Shown piece after piece: positions 23,601 through 34,000 of a stretch of 64,000 nt of DNA. The DNA is from Amyelois transitella (Eukaryota > Arthropoda > Insecta > Lepidoptera > Pyralidae), in NCBI RefSeq assembly GCF_032362555.1, contig NC_083527.1, positions 6,448,001 through 6,512,000 on the forward strand, given 5' to 3'. Numbering within the stretch: the first letter of the stretch is position 1; the number at the start of each line of letters is the position of its first letter. The notes beneath the pieces are model-generated. The model was given only the letters and a program-made list of their open reading frames with translations, searched no databases and had not been told where the DNA came from. A program made the position numbers and the translations under genes.

Positions 23601-26043
23601 CGCCTGCAAGAGAAATCCCAAGTTTATAAGCCTATCCCGTAGTCAGAAGAAAATAAATAAATATATAAGGGACAAATTACACAGATTGAGTTAGCCCCGA
23701 AGTAAGTTCGAGACTTGCGTTACAAGATACTAACTCAACGATACTATATTTTATAATAAATACTTATATAGATAAACATCCAAGACCCAGGCCAATCAGA
23801 GAAAGTTCTTTTCTCATCATACCCTGACTTGAATTCGAACCCGGGACCTTCGGTGTCGCAGACAAGCGTACTGCCGCTGCGCCACAGAGGCCGTCGAAAA
23901 GTAGAAAAGAAATAAACCATCTTCTCACCATTATCCTTAGCTATGCTCGGTATCTGCTTCGTCTTATGCTGGTTGTCCAAAAACATCTCCTTGGCTAACT
24001 CCTCACCGACCTCCAACCGTTCAATGGGCAGTTTCTTTCTGATAACCTTAACATACTCCGCGCTGAGTGAATACATCTCCTGATTGGTCGGCTTCCAGTC
24101 CGGCAGGGTGGGGAGGTCTATATCATAAACAAATGAGCCGCTGCGAACTGAAATAAATTGATATTTGTATTAAAGAAAGATATACTATATGCATGGTTTC
24201 CAGCACTTTATAATAGGACCACTCCGTATCTTTCCCACGGATGTTGTAAAAGACGACTATGGAATAACTTTGGATTCTTCTTTAAGTGATGGGCTAACAA
24301 CTTGTCACTATTTGAATTTCAATTCTCTCATTAAGCTGAATGTGGCCTTTCAGTCTTTACTAAACTGTTGGTTCTGTCTGCCCCGCAAGGGATGTAGACG
24401 TGACTATAGGTATGTATGTATTATAGAGAGATGAGTATTGTATTTTTGGTTTTAAAAAGTAAACACAAAAGAACTACTTGACGGGTTTTGATGCATTTTA
24501 TTTTTATAGATAGAGAATGATTTATATGCGAAGCCGGGGTGTGTTGTTACTCAAGTATAAGATCTTATGATATATATATCTTATTCTTATGATGAAACGA
24601 AGGATGTATGGAAGTATGCAGAGATTGTGGCAAATGGAAAGAGGTTGTCTCTGCCTACCCCTCCGGGAAAGAGGCGTGATTTTATGTATGTATGTATGTA
24701 TAAGATCTTACTGTCTGGTCCGGGAAAGCTGTGCAGCTGAACGGGCACATTCTCTTTGAAGGCGTTGGTTGCGCACGCGCCGAGTAGGAAGGAGCATGTC
24801 CGCCAGAACGCCTTGTTGACCGCTTGGGGTTCTTTGACGTCAAATGTTTGTAACTGAAAGAAAAAAATATTTGAATATTATTTACTAGCTGCGCCACGGG
24901 GTATAACTCCCGCCGGAATTTCGGGATAAAAGGCACTTATTATGTTTGACCTGGTTATTATGTAACTCTTGTAGCAAATTTAATCAAAATCTGTTCAGTC
25001 CAATTAATTTATTGAGAATTAAATACTGGTTGTTTAAAAAAAAACATTAAAATAAAAAAAAATTAATTTTTTTTAATTTTCCGTCACTTTCAAATAATAT
25101 AAAAAAAATGAAATAAAAAGAGATTCTATAAAAAAAACTGAAAAGATGTAACAGTAGATTTGAAAGAAAAACCCCTAGTTATCAAGAATACCTTGTATGT
25201 AGATAATGTAACCAAAAACCAGAAAGAAATATTAATTATGTGAAAGGAAAAGGAAGAGAATTAATTTTTTTTTTTATTTTAAATTACAAATCACCTCTAA
25301 AGTGCAGTTTTCAGTCAACGGCCGGTGCATATCCCAGTATATGGTGCCGTTCAGAAGGGCCAGTGCACTTGACTCTGTGTGCCATTCACTAAGATCTGAA
25401 ATAAAAATTGGTATTTTAATAATAAACCCTAAAAACGTATTCTGATTTGTAGGTAGAAATAGTAAATTTATAAACAGGAATATACTTAAAGTAATTATTC
25501 TTATTTTAATTATTGATATGGCGTATTTCTCCTGGGCTAAGAACAAAATTAACTTGGATCATGGTAATTGCACTAGGATTAATCACGTCTATATCCCTAA
25601 CAGAATAGGATTGCTTATTTTCTTAGTTATCTCTTACATCTACAGGAAGGAGAGCAGTCCTATTTCAAACTGCCGGAAACCACTAGTGTTTATACAGAGG
25701 TACTTACGTTTAGCGCAATCGTAAGGGGTAGAAATATCCTTATTCATGATCAAAACACAATCATTTGGTATTCCTTTATAATTCACCTCAATCTTCTCAA
25801 TTCGACCTACACTCTCATGCTGGCGCTTCTTTTCTAAACTAAATAGATGATGACGACGTTCAATTGCCTCTTGGCTGCTTAAAAATCCTAAAATAAGATC
25901 GAATACACTGTTTTTAAAGTACGCCGAGATTAAATATTTAAAGCAATAAATTTATCAAGATTAAGCATACTTATCAGTGGTGAAACCTTCACAGCATTGT
26001 TTTGGTAAGCCAATTTTGTCAATATACTAATATGACGTCTCAT
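20682..26043 (-). CDS. MRPL39: Mitochondrial ribosomal protein L39 (mL39)
   Basis: Eight minus-strand exons, 26043-25971, 25887-25708, 25395-25295, 24853-24712, 24147-23929, 23070-22957, 22258-22143 and 20750-20682, join in phase to 1014 nt, 337 aa, about the size of human MRPL39. The product belongs to the large mitoribosomal subunit and is a non-catalytic relative of the threonyl-tRNA synthetase N-terminal region (TGS plus N2-like part). Recognisable segments are LNGTIYWDMHRPL, GKVTLYRVGKHVDISRGPMI and RFQGVALPQGVILN. The N-terminus (MRRHISILTKLAYQ) is basic and Ser/Thr/Ala/Leu-rich, as expected for mitochondrial import. The last exon is only 23 codons and ends in an Ala-rich run. Introns carry SINEs, a MITE (22813) and a Helitron relic. 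Confidence 0.93.
20824..21067 (+). mobile_element. Lep1-like Helitron relic
   Basis: Sense copy from tctatactaattataaagc to CTAG at 21064-21067, in the last MRPL39 intron. Confidence 0.75.
21329..21526. mobile_element. Helitron-type repeat, CTAGAGGCCGCCCGCGACTTC family
   Basis: Begins ctagaggccgcccgcgactt, continues atcccgcgggaactccggga, aatcggttcagtag and gcgtgaaagagtaacaaac, and ends tagtaggat. An antisense copy is at 29703-29928 and fragments at 24889-25010 and 53764-53876. Only the CTAG end is shared with the Lep1-like family. Confidence 0.65.
21755..22015 (-). repeat. TATG-tailed SINE-like repeat, full length
   Basis: Antisense, from tataatcacgtctatatccc at the tail to gtgccgggaaccacacggca at the 5' end. 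It is among the best preserved copies. Confidence 0.8.
22350..22770. repeat. Inverted pair of TATG-tailed SINE-like repeats
   Basis: 22350-22590 is a sense copy and 22640-22770 an antisense copy lacking its tail; they meet through a 36 bp region containing ggcgataggccagcctacat and its near-complement. Transcribed across, they could fold into a long imperfect hairpin. Confidence 0.7.
22813..22945. mobile_element. MITE with CAGGGTGA ends, copy 2, TA target duplication
   Basis: CAGGGTGATATT at the left and AAGTCACCCTG at the right, flanked by TA (22811-22812 and 22946-22947). It shares its interior with 6188-6362 but is about 40 bp shorter, a difference near the left end. TA duplication suits a Tc1/mariner-mobilised MITE. 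Confidence 0.75.
23480..23896 (-). repeat. TATG-tailed SINE-like repeat followed by a tRNA-derived SINE
   Basis: 23480-23645 is an antisense SINE-like copy (a further tail-end scrap is at 23266-23360). 23650-23896 is a full antisense tRNA-SINE with A box TGGCGCAGCGG on the minus strand, about 30 bp from the end of MRPL39 exon 5. Confidence 0.75.
24207..24420 (+). repeat. TATG-tailed SINE-like repeat
   Basis: Sense copy from aggaccactccgtatctttc to a TATG tail, lacking the first ~30 bp. Confidence 0.7.
24590..24702 (+). repeat. LINE 3' terminus with TATG tail
   Basis: Sense 3' end of the LINE seen at 14640: gtatgcagagattgtggc, tctctgcctacccctccggg, aaagaggcgtgatttt, then four TATG units. It runs to within about 10 bp of MRPL39 exon 4. 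Confidence 0.7.
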
Positions 26044-26545
26044 TTTAATAATAAAATTGTAATTTATAGTAGAATGAAATTATTTCGAGACGTTAAAACA
26101 CTCGAGTTTTAGGTTATTCGGGAAATTAAGAGGAAGTATGACATGACAATGACAGTGTTGCACTAGAGAAAAAGACAGTTTTTTTTTTAATTTTGGGTTT
26201 ATAACAGGACATACAACCAGATAGCCTTCGTTTTTATCTAACTGCAAAGAAAGAAGTTAAATTTCCTAGGTATCTCAATGTAACTTTCCATCCATTCATC
26301 TATTGCGACCTATATGTTAGGTATCCGATGCAGCGCGTAGGCCCATTGTTTATTTGCTACGAATCTAATTAGATCAGCGTCGGTTGTCTTTTCTGAAGCA
26401 GTCTTTGCGCCACATCTACCAATTAATCTAATTAATCCTAACTTACCAGAAGTTTGATTTTAAAGAATTAATATTCCTACAATTTATTTTGGTTTACTAG
26501 TTATTGTATGATTGGAAAAATAAAAAAGGGTTAAACAAACAAAAC
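26044..26545. other. Spacer between the TP53RK and MRPL39 genes
   Basis: Both genes lie on the minus strand, so this should hold the MRPL39 promoter. No TATA box or repeat was recognised. Nothing else seen. Confidence 0.4.
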
Positions 26546-26558
26546 TTTATTCAACAGT

Positions 26559-27287
26559 CTATCCAACCATAGTCCTCTTCCTGCCTCTAGCTCGCACTTC
26601 TTCAAACTTACTAATTATTTCTTTAACATTATTCTTACTAAACTTCTTGTAAGCTTCCAGAATCTTGTCAAACAATCCCGGACAATCATTGTGTGTGCTT
26701 ATCAATGCTCGCTCAAGCACATACAAATCAACCCCTTTGTCTTCGGTGCTCGAATCAATGAAAGATAAACCAAAATCTATCATAACCAATTCCAAATTAT
26801 CTTTTCTTAGCCATTTTAAGTCACCATTTTCATCGCTTTCAGTTTTCTCAACAAGCAGCATATTAGAAGTGGTTAAATCTCCATGAATTATATTATTCTC
26901 ATGCATTTGTCGTACCGTCTCACCGATAAGTCTAGCAACATCATCCAAATAGTTTACGCTATCACCTACCCCATTTCCGACATGCTTATTCACAATATTT
27001 ATGATGAAATCTTTAACAGTAATACTGTTTTCAAAATGCTGCATATATATACGCCTCCGTTCAAAATCTACTAAATATAATGTAGGCGTTTTAACACCTG
27101 CGGTTTTGCAACGAACGATAGATCGCGCTTCGTTTTTGATTCTCTCTTTGGTGATTGTCGCGTCCAAATCTGGGTGTCTGTAGTTTTTCTTGAACCTTTC
27201 TTTTATCAATGTAGGCTTCCCCAGGTAGGTACATAAATATAGCTTTGCTTCAGCACCCTGTTTTAATATCTTCAACTCTTCAACCAT
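26559..27287 (-). CDS. TP53RK: EKC/KEOPS kinase TP53RK (Bud32/PRPK)
   Basis: Single-exon gene of 242 aa, the normal size for the small Bud32/PRPK kinase. It is the ATPase/kinase subunit of KEOPS, which makes the t6A modification of ANN-decoding tRNAs. Visible motifs: QGAEAKLYLC, the Gly-poor ATP loop typical of this family; KPTLIKERF with the ATP-binding Lys; catalytic HGDLTTSN at about residues 135-142; DFGLSF at about 171-176; and the basic C-terminus RARGRKRTMVG expected of the family. I start at ATG 27287 because the six codons upstream in the same frame begin with TTG, not ATG. AATAAA lies at 26551-26546, eight bases past the stop. The absence of introns in the coding region stands out among its intron-rich neighbours, but all motifs are intact. 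Confidence 0.95.
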   Translation of the reverse strand: MVEELKILKQGAEAKLYLCTYLGKPTLIKERFKKNYRHPDLDATITKERIKNEARSIVRCKTAGVKTPTLYLVDFERRRIYMQHFENSITVKDFIINIVNKHVGNGVGDSVNYLDDVARLIGETVRQMHENNIIHGDLTTSNMLLVEKTESDENGDLKWLRKDNLELVMIDFGLSFIDSSTEDKGVDLYVLERALISTHNDCPGLFDKILEAYKKFSKNNVKEIISKFEEVRARGRKRTMVG

Positions 27288-28002
27288 CTTCACAATTTTA
27301 TGCAATGTTTCTTCTATGAAAACAACCTCAATTCCTTGTTAATTTTTAAACAATTTTTAGAGTTCTCGCTTGCGTAAGTTAACGTGGAATACAATAGCTT
27401 GTATAGCTGAAAATAAAGAACTTAACATAAGGTTATGTACTTCATTCACAAGTTTAGAATTAAAATTATAAACCTAAATAAATATTATTTATTTTCTTTT
27501 CTTATTTTCCCTATTTGTCAGTTGTGACAATTGTACATTCTTTTTGGACAGTGACATTTGCGTTTAGTTTCTACATGGTTTTTGAACTTCAAAATATTTG
27601 ACTAGATTCGTCGCAGGAAAACCGCACTTTTTATTTGAAGCTATAGGTATTTTGTATAGATAGGTACCTACCTACCTATCTTTACCACTTTCTATATCTA
27701 CCTATAGCTCTGTATTCACTCACTGGAGAGCGAGGGAGGCTGTGGGCGTGTGATATTGGTAGATGCAGCAGTGCCGGCCGGCGGCACAAATAATTTCATT
27801 CACAAACCTAATTCCCATCAAATTCTAATGGAGACAGTGATTTATACAATTAACTGTTAACTTTTTAGTGCGAGTTCGAAGTTGGAACGCTCCGCCGCCT
27901 CTAAATAAACTAACGAAAATTCTGTGTGAAATTACCAAAAAGTAATTAAAATATTTTGTAGTGTTAATTTTAGAGTGATTTTGTAAAATAAATTGTGCGA
28001 CA
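27288..28002. promoter_or_regulatory. Divergent promoter region between TP53RK and coactosin
   Basis: 715 bp separate the two start codons. At 27650-27710 a partly palindromic block (tataggtatt...acctatag with taggtacctacctacctatc inside) is present. No clear TATA box. The region is free of the common repeats, which fits selective constraint. Confidence 0.4.
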
Positions 28003-31000
28003 ATGGCTGAAGGTTTGGAATACGAGACCATAGTGCAGAATGGGCCGAAAAAAGTAAGTTGTTTTTTTAATTTTGTTTTTAATTGAATTGCATTCGTGGC
28101 ATGAGAATTCAAGTTATACATACATAATATATCGGCTGTCTGCGTTTCGTAGACGTTGTATCGTTTGGACGAGGTGGGGTAAGGTTGGCTATAGAAATGT
28201 CTGGCCGCATTTAGTTAGGTATAGAGATGCAGTTGCGCTTCGAAGTGCCGTCTGATGCTATTTCCTGCGTTCCGATTTACGTTGACTGCAATTTACGCGA
28301 ATGATGCAGTTATAGTTAAATAGTACAAAGTAATTTAAGTACTTTGAACTCAGACAGATTAGGGCCGCTTCCTAATAAAATGGTTTTGCACTGAGAAAAG
28401 ATTTACCTGCCTATCCACCTAATAGTTTTCCTTGTCAACATCTCATTTTAAGTGTTTTGAATTTCACTATATAAAAAAACACAAAAATATGGTCCTTCGA
28501 GCCGGATTTTCAATTTCTATTTATAAATCGGAAATTAACAATAAAAAAATAATGATTTTGGTTATTACCAGTCAGATTTTCAAACAATTAGAAATATTAT
28601 CACAATCAATTAGAATACCTTAACTCACTAAATAGGTACTTATATATTATAAATTCTAAAGTAAATTCGTATATTTCATCACCTCTTTACATAGGAATAC
28701 CTAAATGTTTTTTTTTTATTAATACGTTGATTTGTAGGTGAGCGCTTTTAAAAACGAATGTAGGCAATACAAAAGTTAATGAATTAAAAAATAAATTTCA
28801 CCACATTTACGCGGGTTTAACCGCGGATTATAGGTCTTGATAAAATTGTCCTGTGACTCAGGCGGCGAATGAGGAGCGGTAGTGGGTTCGAAGATTTGTA
28901 CGGATTCGTGATTTATTTATGTTAACCCCCCGTAAAAAAGGAGCTTATTAAAGTCGCGACACGGCGGCGTCAGTCAATAACGTCAAGTTCTTTTGGCAAA
29001 TTCTTATTCCGTATAACGTTTCTTATGAAACATTAATGTGACACAATAATTGTGCCAAAAAACACAGACTGATAGACCTATCAGTCTTTTCCTAAAAGAA
29101 GAATCCCAAGTATATAAGCCTATCCCGCAGTCGCCTTTTACGACATCTATAGGAAGGAGATGGATTTGTCCTATTCTTTTTTTCTTTTGGCGCCGGGAAC
29201 CACACGGCAGACGGGCTACGGGGCAAGAGGTTGATGACTTATATATGTTACGATATTGTACGACCATCCTAGGTACTTAGAGATATCATATCTTATCGTA
29301 TTCATAGCTAGTATTAATGACAGTCGATGTCAATAAAGCTTACCTGTTTTGAAAATATTATGTCTCCCATAGAAAGTACCTCACCTAACTAAGGCGTGTA
29401 CAAATGAGATGTTGAGATGGTTTGGACATACATACATACATATAATCAAGTCTATAACCCTTGCGGGGTAGACAGAGCCCACAGTCTTGTAAAGATTGGT
29501 AGGCCACGTTCAGCTGTTTGGCTTAATGATAGAATTGAGATTCAAATAGTGACAGGTTGCTAGCCCATCCCCTAAAAGAGGAATTTAAATTTTATAAACC
29601 AATCCTTTTGTCGCCTTTTACGATGTACGACATCCATGGAAATGAGACGGAATGGTCCTAATAATTTTTTTATGGTGCCGTTTTTGACATATTGAAATAT
29701 AGATCCTACTAATACTACTACTAATGAAATAATACATATTATAAATGCGAAAGTTTGTGAGTATGTCAGTATGGATGTTTGTTAATCTTTCACTCAAAAA
29801 CTACTGAACCGATTGCGATGAAATTTGGTAGCTGAAGACCCAGAATAACATATAGGCGTCTTTTTATCCCGTAGTTCCCGCGGGATTGATAGGGTTTCCA
29901 TGCGGACGAGGTTGCGGGCGGCCTCTAGTATGTTATTTAATAAGGCAAAGATGACTGTAAAAGTGGGACAGGGCCTGCCTCGTCGAACTTTTAACGACCA
30001 TATTTCGAATGACTTAAAAAGGGCGGAGTTATGAACACGATCAAATATGTACGAGAGAATAAGTTATGAGTGTGGAGGAAGCGGGAGAGTTTAGCAAGGA
30101 TCGTAGCACGTGGAAATCCATAGTCATTGCCTACCCTAATAGGAAACAGTCATGAAAGTATGTATGTATGTACAAATGAGTCAAGGATATGAATTTTTCT
30201 CAAATCATTTCAACACTTTTTGCTCTGTCTACCTCGTAAGGGATAAAAACGTAATATAAGTTGTTGTACCTAGTTCATAGAAAATGTCTTCACTTAATTT
30301 TTTTCCACGGACCTATTCTATTCAAATGTAACTATTTTTTTCTGATAATGCTCTGTCCAAATTATCCTTCTGACGTACTTATTTCCTTCAAAGCCTATCA
30401 AAGGATCCACTCTTCATTACGCGGCCAATCAGCAATCAGGACAGGACTGGGAACAAAGGCGGGAAAATTTCTCGAACAAACTGAAGTACTTCGTTAGTGG
30501 AGTTAACATAGACCTCGTTAATGCAGGGGTTTAATTGCCCTCTTTCATTTTTAACTCGCACAGCACGTTTTTATTCCGTACGCAGGGGTAGACAGAGCCA
30601 GTTGAAAACATACATACATACATAAAATCACGCTTCTTTCCCGGAGGGGTAGGCAGAGACTACATCTTTCCACTTGCCACGATCTCTGCATACTTCCTTC
30701 GCTTTATCCACATTCATAACTCTCTTCATGCAAGCTCGGCGGTTTCGGGTACTCTTGACCTGACCCTTTACCAGGACGTCCTTAATTTGATCAAGATACG
30801 TTCGTCTAGGTCTTCCCACTCAGACCTTTCCCTCCACACTCTCCTTGTATCGATACACTTCGTCGATGCAGAGGTTTAATTACCTTCCTTCATGTTTAAC
30901 TCACACAGTGCTCACAACACGTTTTTATTCCGTACGCAGGGGTAGACAGAGCCAGTTCAAAACATGAAGGCCACTTTATTGGATGGCTTAGATTTAGAGA

Positions 31001-34000
31001 TTGATTACATACATACATACATACATAAAATCACGCCTCTTTCCCGGAGGGGTAGGCAGAGACTACATCGTTCCACTTGCCGCGATCTATGCATACTTCC
31101 TTCGCTTCATCCACATTCATAACTCTCTTCATGCAAGAAGAAGAAGGCTCTTCTTGGAGATAGATTTCAGGATATTTTTTTGGTTTCTTCTTCTTCCTGC
31201 CTGCATAAGTCGCCATCCTAGTTTAGGCTGCATTCTTACTCTGGAGAGGAGCCCGGGGTATGCCTTTGACCACGTATCCTCGACTGGGTGAGTCAGGTTT
31301 TTGCACGAAGCGACTCCCATCAGACCATCGCAACCTTTGCAGGTTAACAAAAAAATTCAAAATTTTTATTCATTATTATAGGATACTATATATCGCTTAA
31401 TAATTGTCGTATGGTTTAACAACATTGGTTGACGTCAAATAAATTACTTAAAAACTAAGTTTACTGCCGCTTCCAAGGCGTCAGTGCAGAAGAAGCGGTA
31501 ACAAACTGCACTGCAGCATTTTCTTCAACAACGTCAACTTCACAATATTAAATTACACTTAGAATAGAATGTGGACGGGAGAATACATTGTTCAGATTTA
31601 AATATTTATGCGATTTAATATTGAAAAAAGAAAAAAGAAAAAAAAGTATATATATATATATAACCTGACTCGTATTGGATCGATAATTTGTTTGTACCGT
31701 TTTTGTCACAATAAATAAATAAATAAATATAATGGTTACACATTCAGTCGTCTGAATGTGCAGGTTTCCTCACGATTTTAGAGTTTTTATACATACATAC
31801 ACATACACACATATGGTCATGTCTATATCCCTTGCGGGGTAGACAGAGCCAACAGTCTTGAAAAGACTGAATGGCCACGTTCAGCTATTTTGCTTAATGA
31901 TAGAATCGAGATTCAAATAGTGACAGGTTGCTAGCCCATCGCCCAAAAAAAGAATCTCAAGTTTGTAAGCATATCCCTTAGTCGCCTCTTACGATATCCA
32001 TGGGAAAGAGATAGAGTGGTCCTATTTCTTTTTTGTATTGGGTTTGAGTTTTTATAATAGGCTAATTATTCGGAATTCTATGCTCACACCTGCCCCGTTT
32101 TCTTACAAATCATATTAATTTCTTGTATTAACACAAGCAGATTTGCAGCCACCCATGACCGTTGCGGGTCGGTAGTTAAGACCAATAGGGTTGTCAATTA
32201 GAACATAATATAGTAGTTACTTATCTTTGAAAATAGTACATAGTACATATCATTTTTGGGATCCATGGGAAAGAGATGGTGTGGTCCTACGTTTTACAAT
32301 AAAGTTTTTGAATTTGAATTTTGAATTCCTATTCTTTTTTCTATTGGTGCCGGGAACCACACGGCACGGCATAATTTCTATATGTGTAGTTTAACTTTGA
32401 TATTAAGAACATTTATAAGTGCTTCTTAAAAATAAAAAATGATTAATTTTCAAAGCTCCGGTGTACTTAGTATAAGATTGTGACACATACATACATATTG
32501 TCACGTCTATATCCCTTGCGGGGTAGACAGAGCCGACAGTCTTGAAAATACAGATAGGCCACGTTCAACTGCATGGTTTAGAGCTTACCTTGTAGTCGCT
32601 TTTTACAACATCCATGGAAAATATATTGAGTGGTTTGTATTCTTTAGTACCGGAAACCACACGGCGCAGGAGTTCTGACGTTTATATAAATCGTCGTAGG
32701 TAAAGGTGATGAGAGTGAATTCAAAAATTCATAGAACGAAAATCTTTATTGGACTAGTTTTGCAATTTTTAAGAGAGCTTGGATTTAGCGAAAACGAGTT
32801 CCAGCAAGTAGCCGCCTCAGGATAACGAGCGATAGACCAAAGAAGAAGAATACTTCCGGGATGCGCAGTAGCAATAGGCTATTTGACTGTAATAAAAATA
32901 TACATTTCTTTTATGTCATCAGTCTTAATATTATTGTTTTGGAGCGATGTGTAATAACGCGAGATAAAAATATTGCATTATTTTAACAAAATCCGTCTCA
33001 CAAAATTAGGCTTTTTTATGCAGCTGTCACGTGACTAAAAACGAACGTGATTGGCTATTACTATTATGACGTCAATTATCCATAAACAGACTGTGGATCG
33101 TACTGTTCCTTAGTGTTCGCTATTATTTTTTAAGATTTTATAAGTATTTGATCGCTCAGGATTACTCAGAAAACATAGGTATTTAATAATGGAAACCGAT
33201 TTCGCGAAAGCTGACAGTCGCAACCTACCAAAAGACTTTTGGTAGGTCCACTTTTGGCAAAAGTGGACCCAATAATGGTTGGCGTCTTCTTCAAAGACAA
33301 TCCAGATTTCTATGCTGCCGAACTGAGGAATGTGAAAACATCAATGTAAGTATATCTTGGTAACCACTGATTTTAGATCATGATCTGAAACCACTTGCGA
33401 ATATTCAAATCCATAGAAAATAGAAAAAAACGATTTCGTAGGAGATTTTATTGTTGTATTTGTGCATTTAGGCACTGCACAACATTTATAGGAACTCATT
33501 TTAATAATTTTCACACATATGACGTGGCACAAGTTAAATAAAACAAGAGAAAATCAAAACTTTTCGAAACACCAACAAGCTTTGTATGATATTTACACGA
33601 AATTTACGTCACTGCATGCCATGGCCGCCATGTTGCTAAAAGTCGTGTTTTGGCGGCATATTTGAATATTGCATTTTCTTTTTCGATTTTTTTATGAAAT
33701 AGCTGTAATAAAGGCAGAAAAGTATTTTTGTAGGGCTCCTTATAAACAAATAAATAGCTTAAGATAGTTTTTAGAACTTTGTCAAATAGCCTATTGTACA
33801 TACATACATACATATGGTCACGTCTATATCCCTTGCGGGGTAGACAGAGCCAACAGTCTTGAAAAGACTGAATGGCCACGTTCAGCTATTTGTTTAATGA
33901 TAGAATTGAGATTCATATAGTGACAGGTTGCTAGCCCATCGCCTAAAAAAGAATCCCAAGTTTGTAAGCCCAGTAGCAATTGTTGATAAAAAAACTCGTG

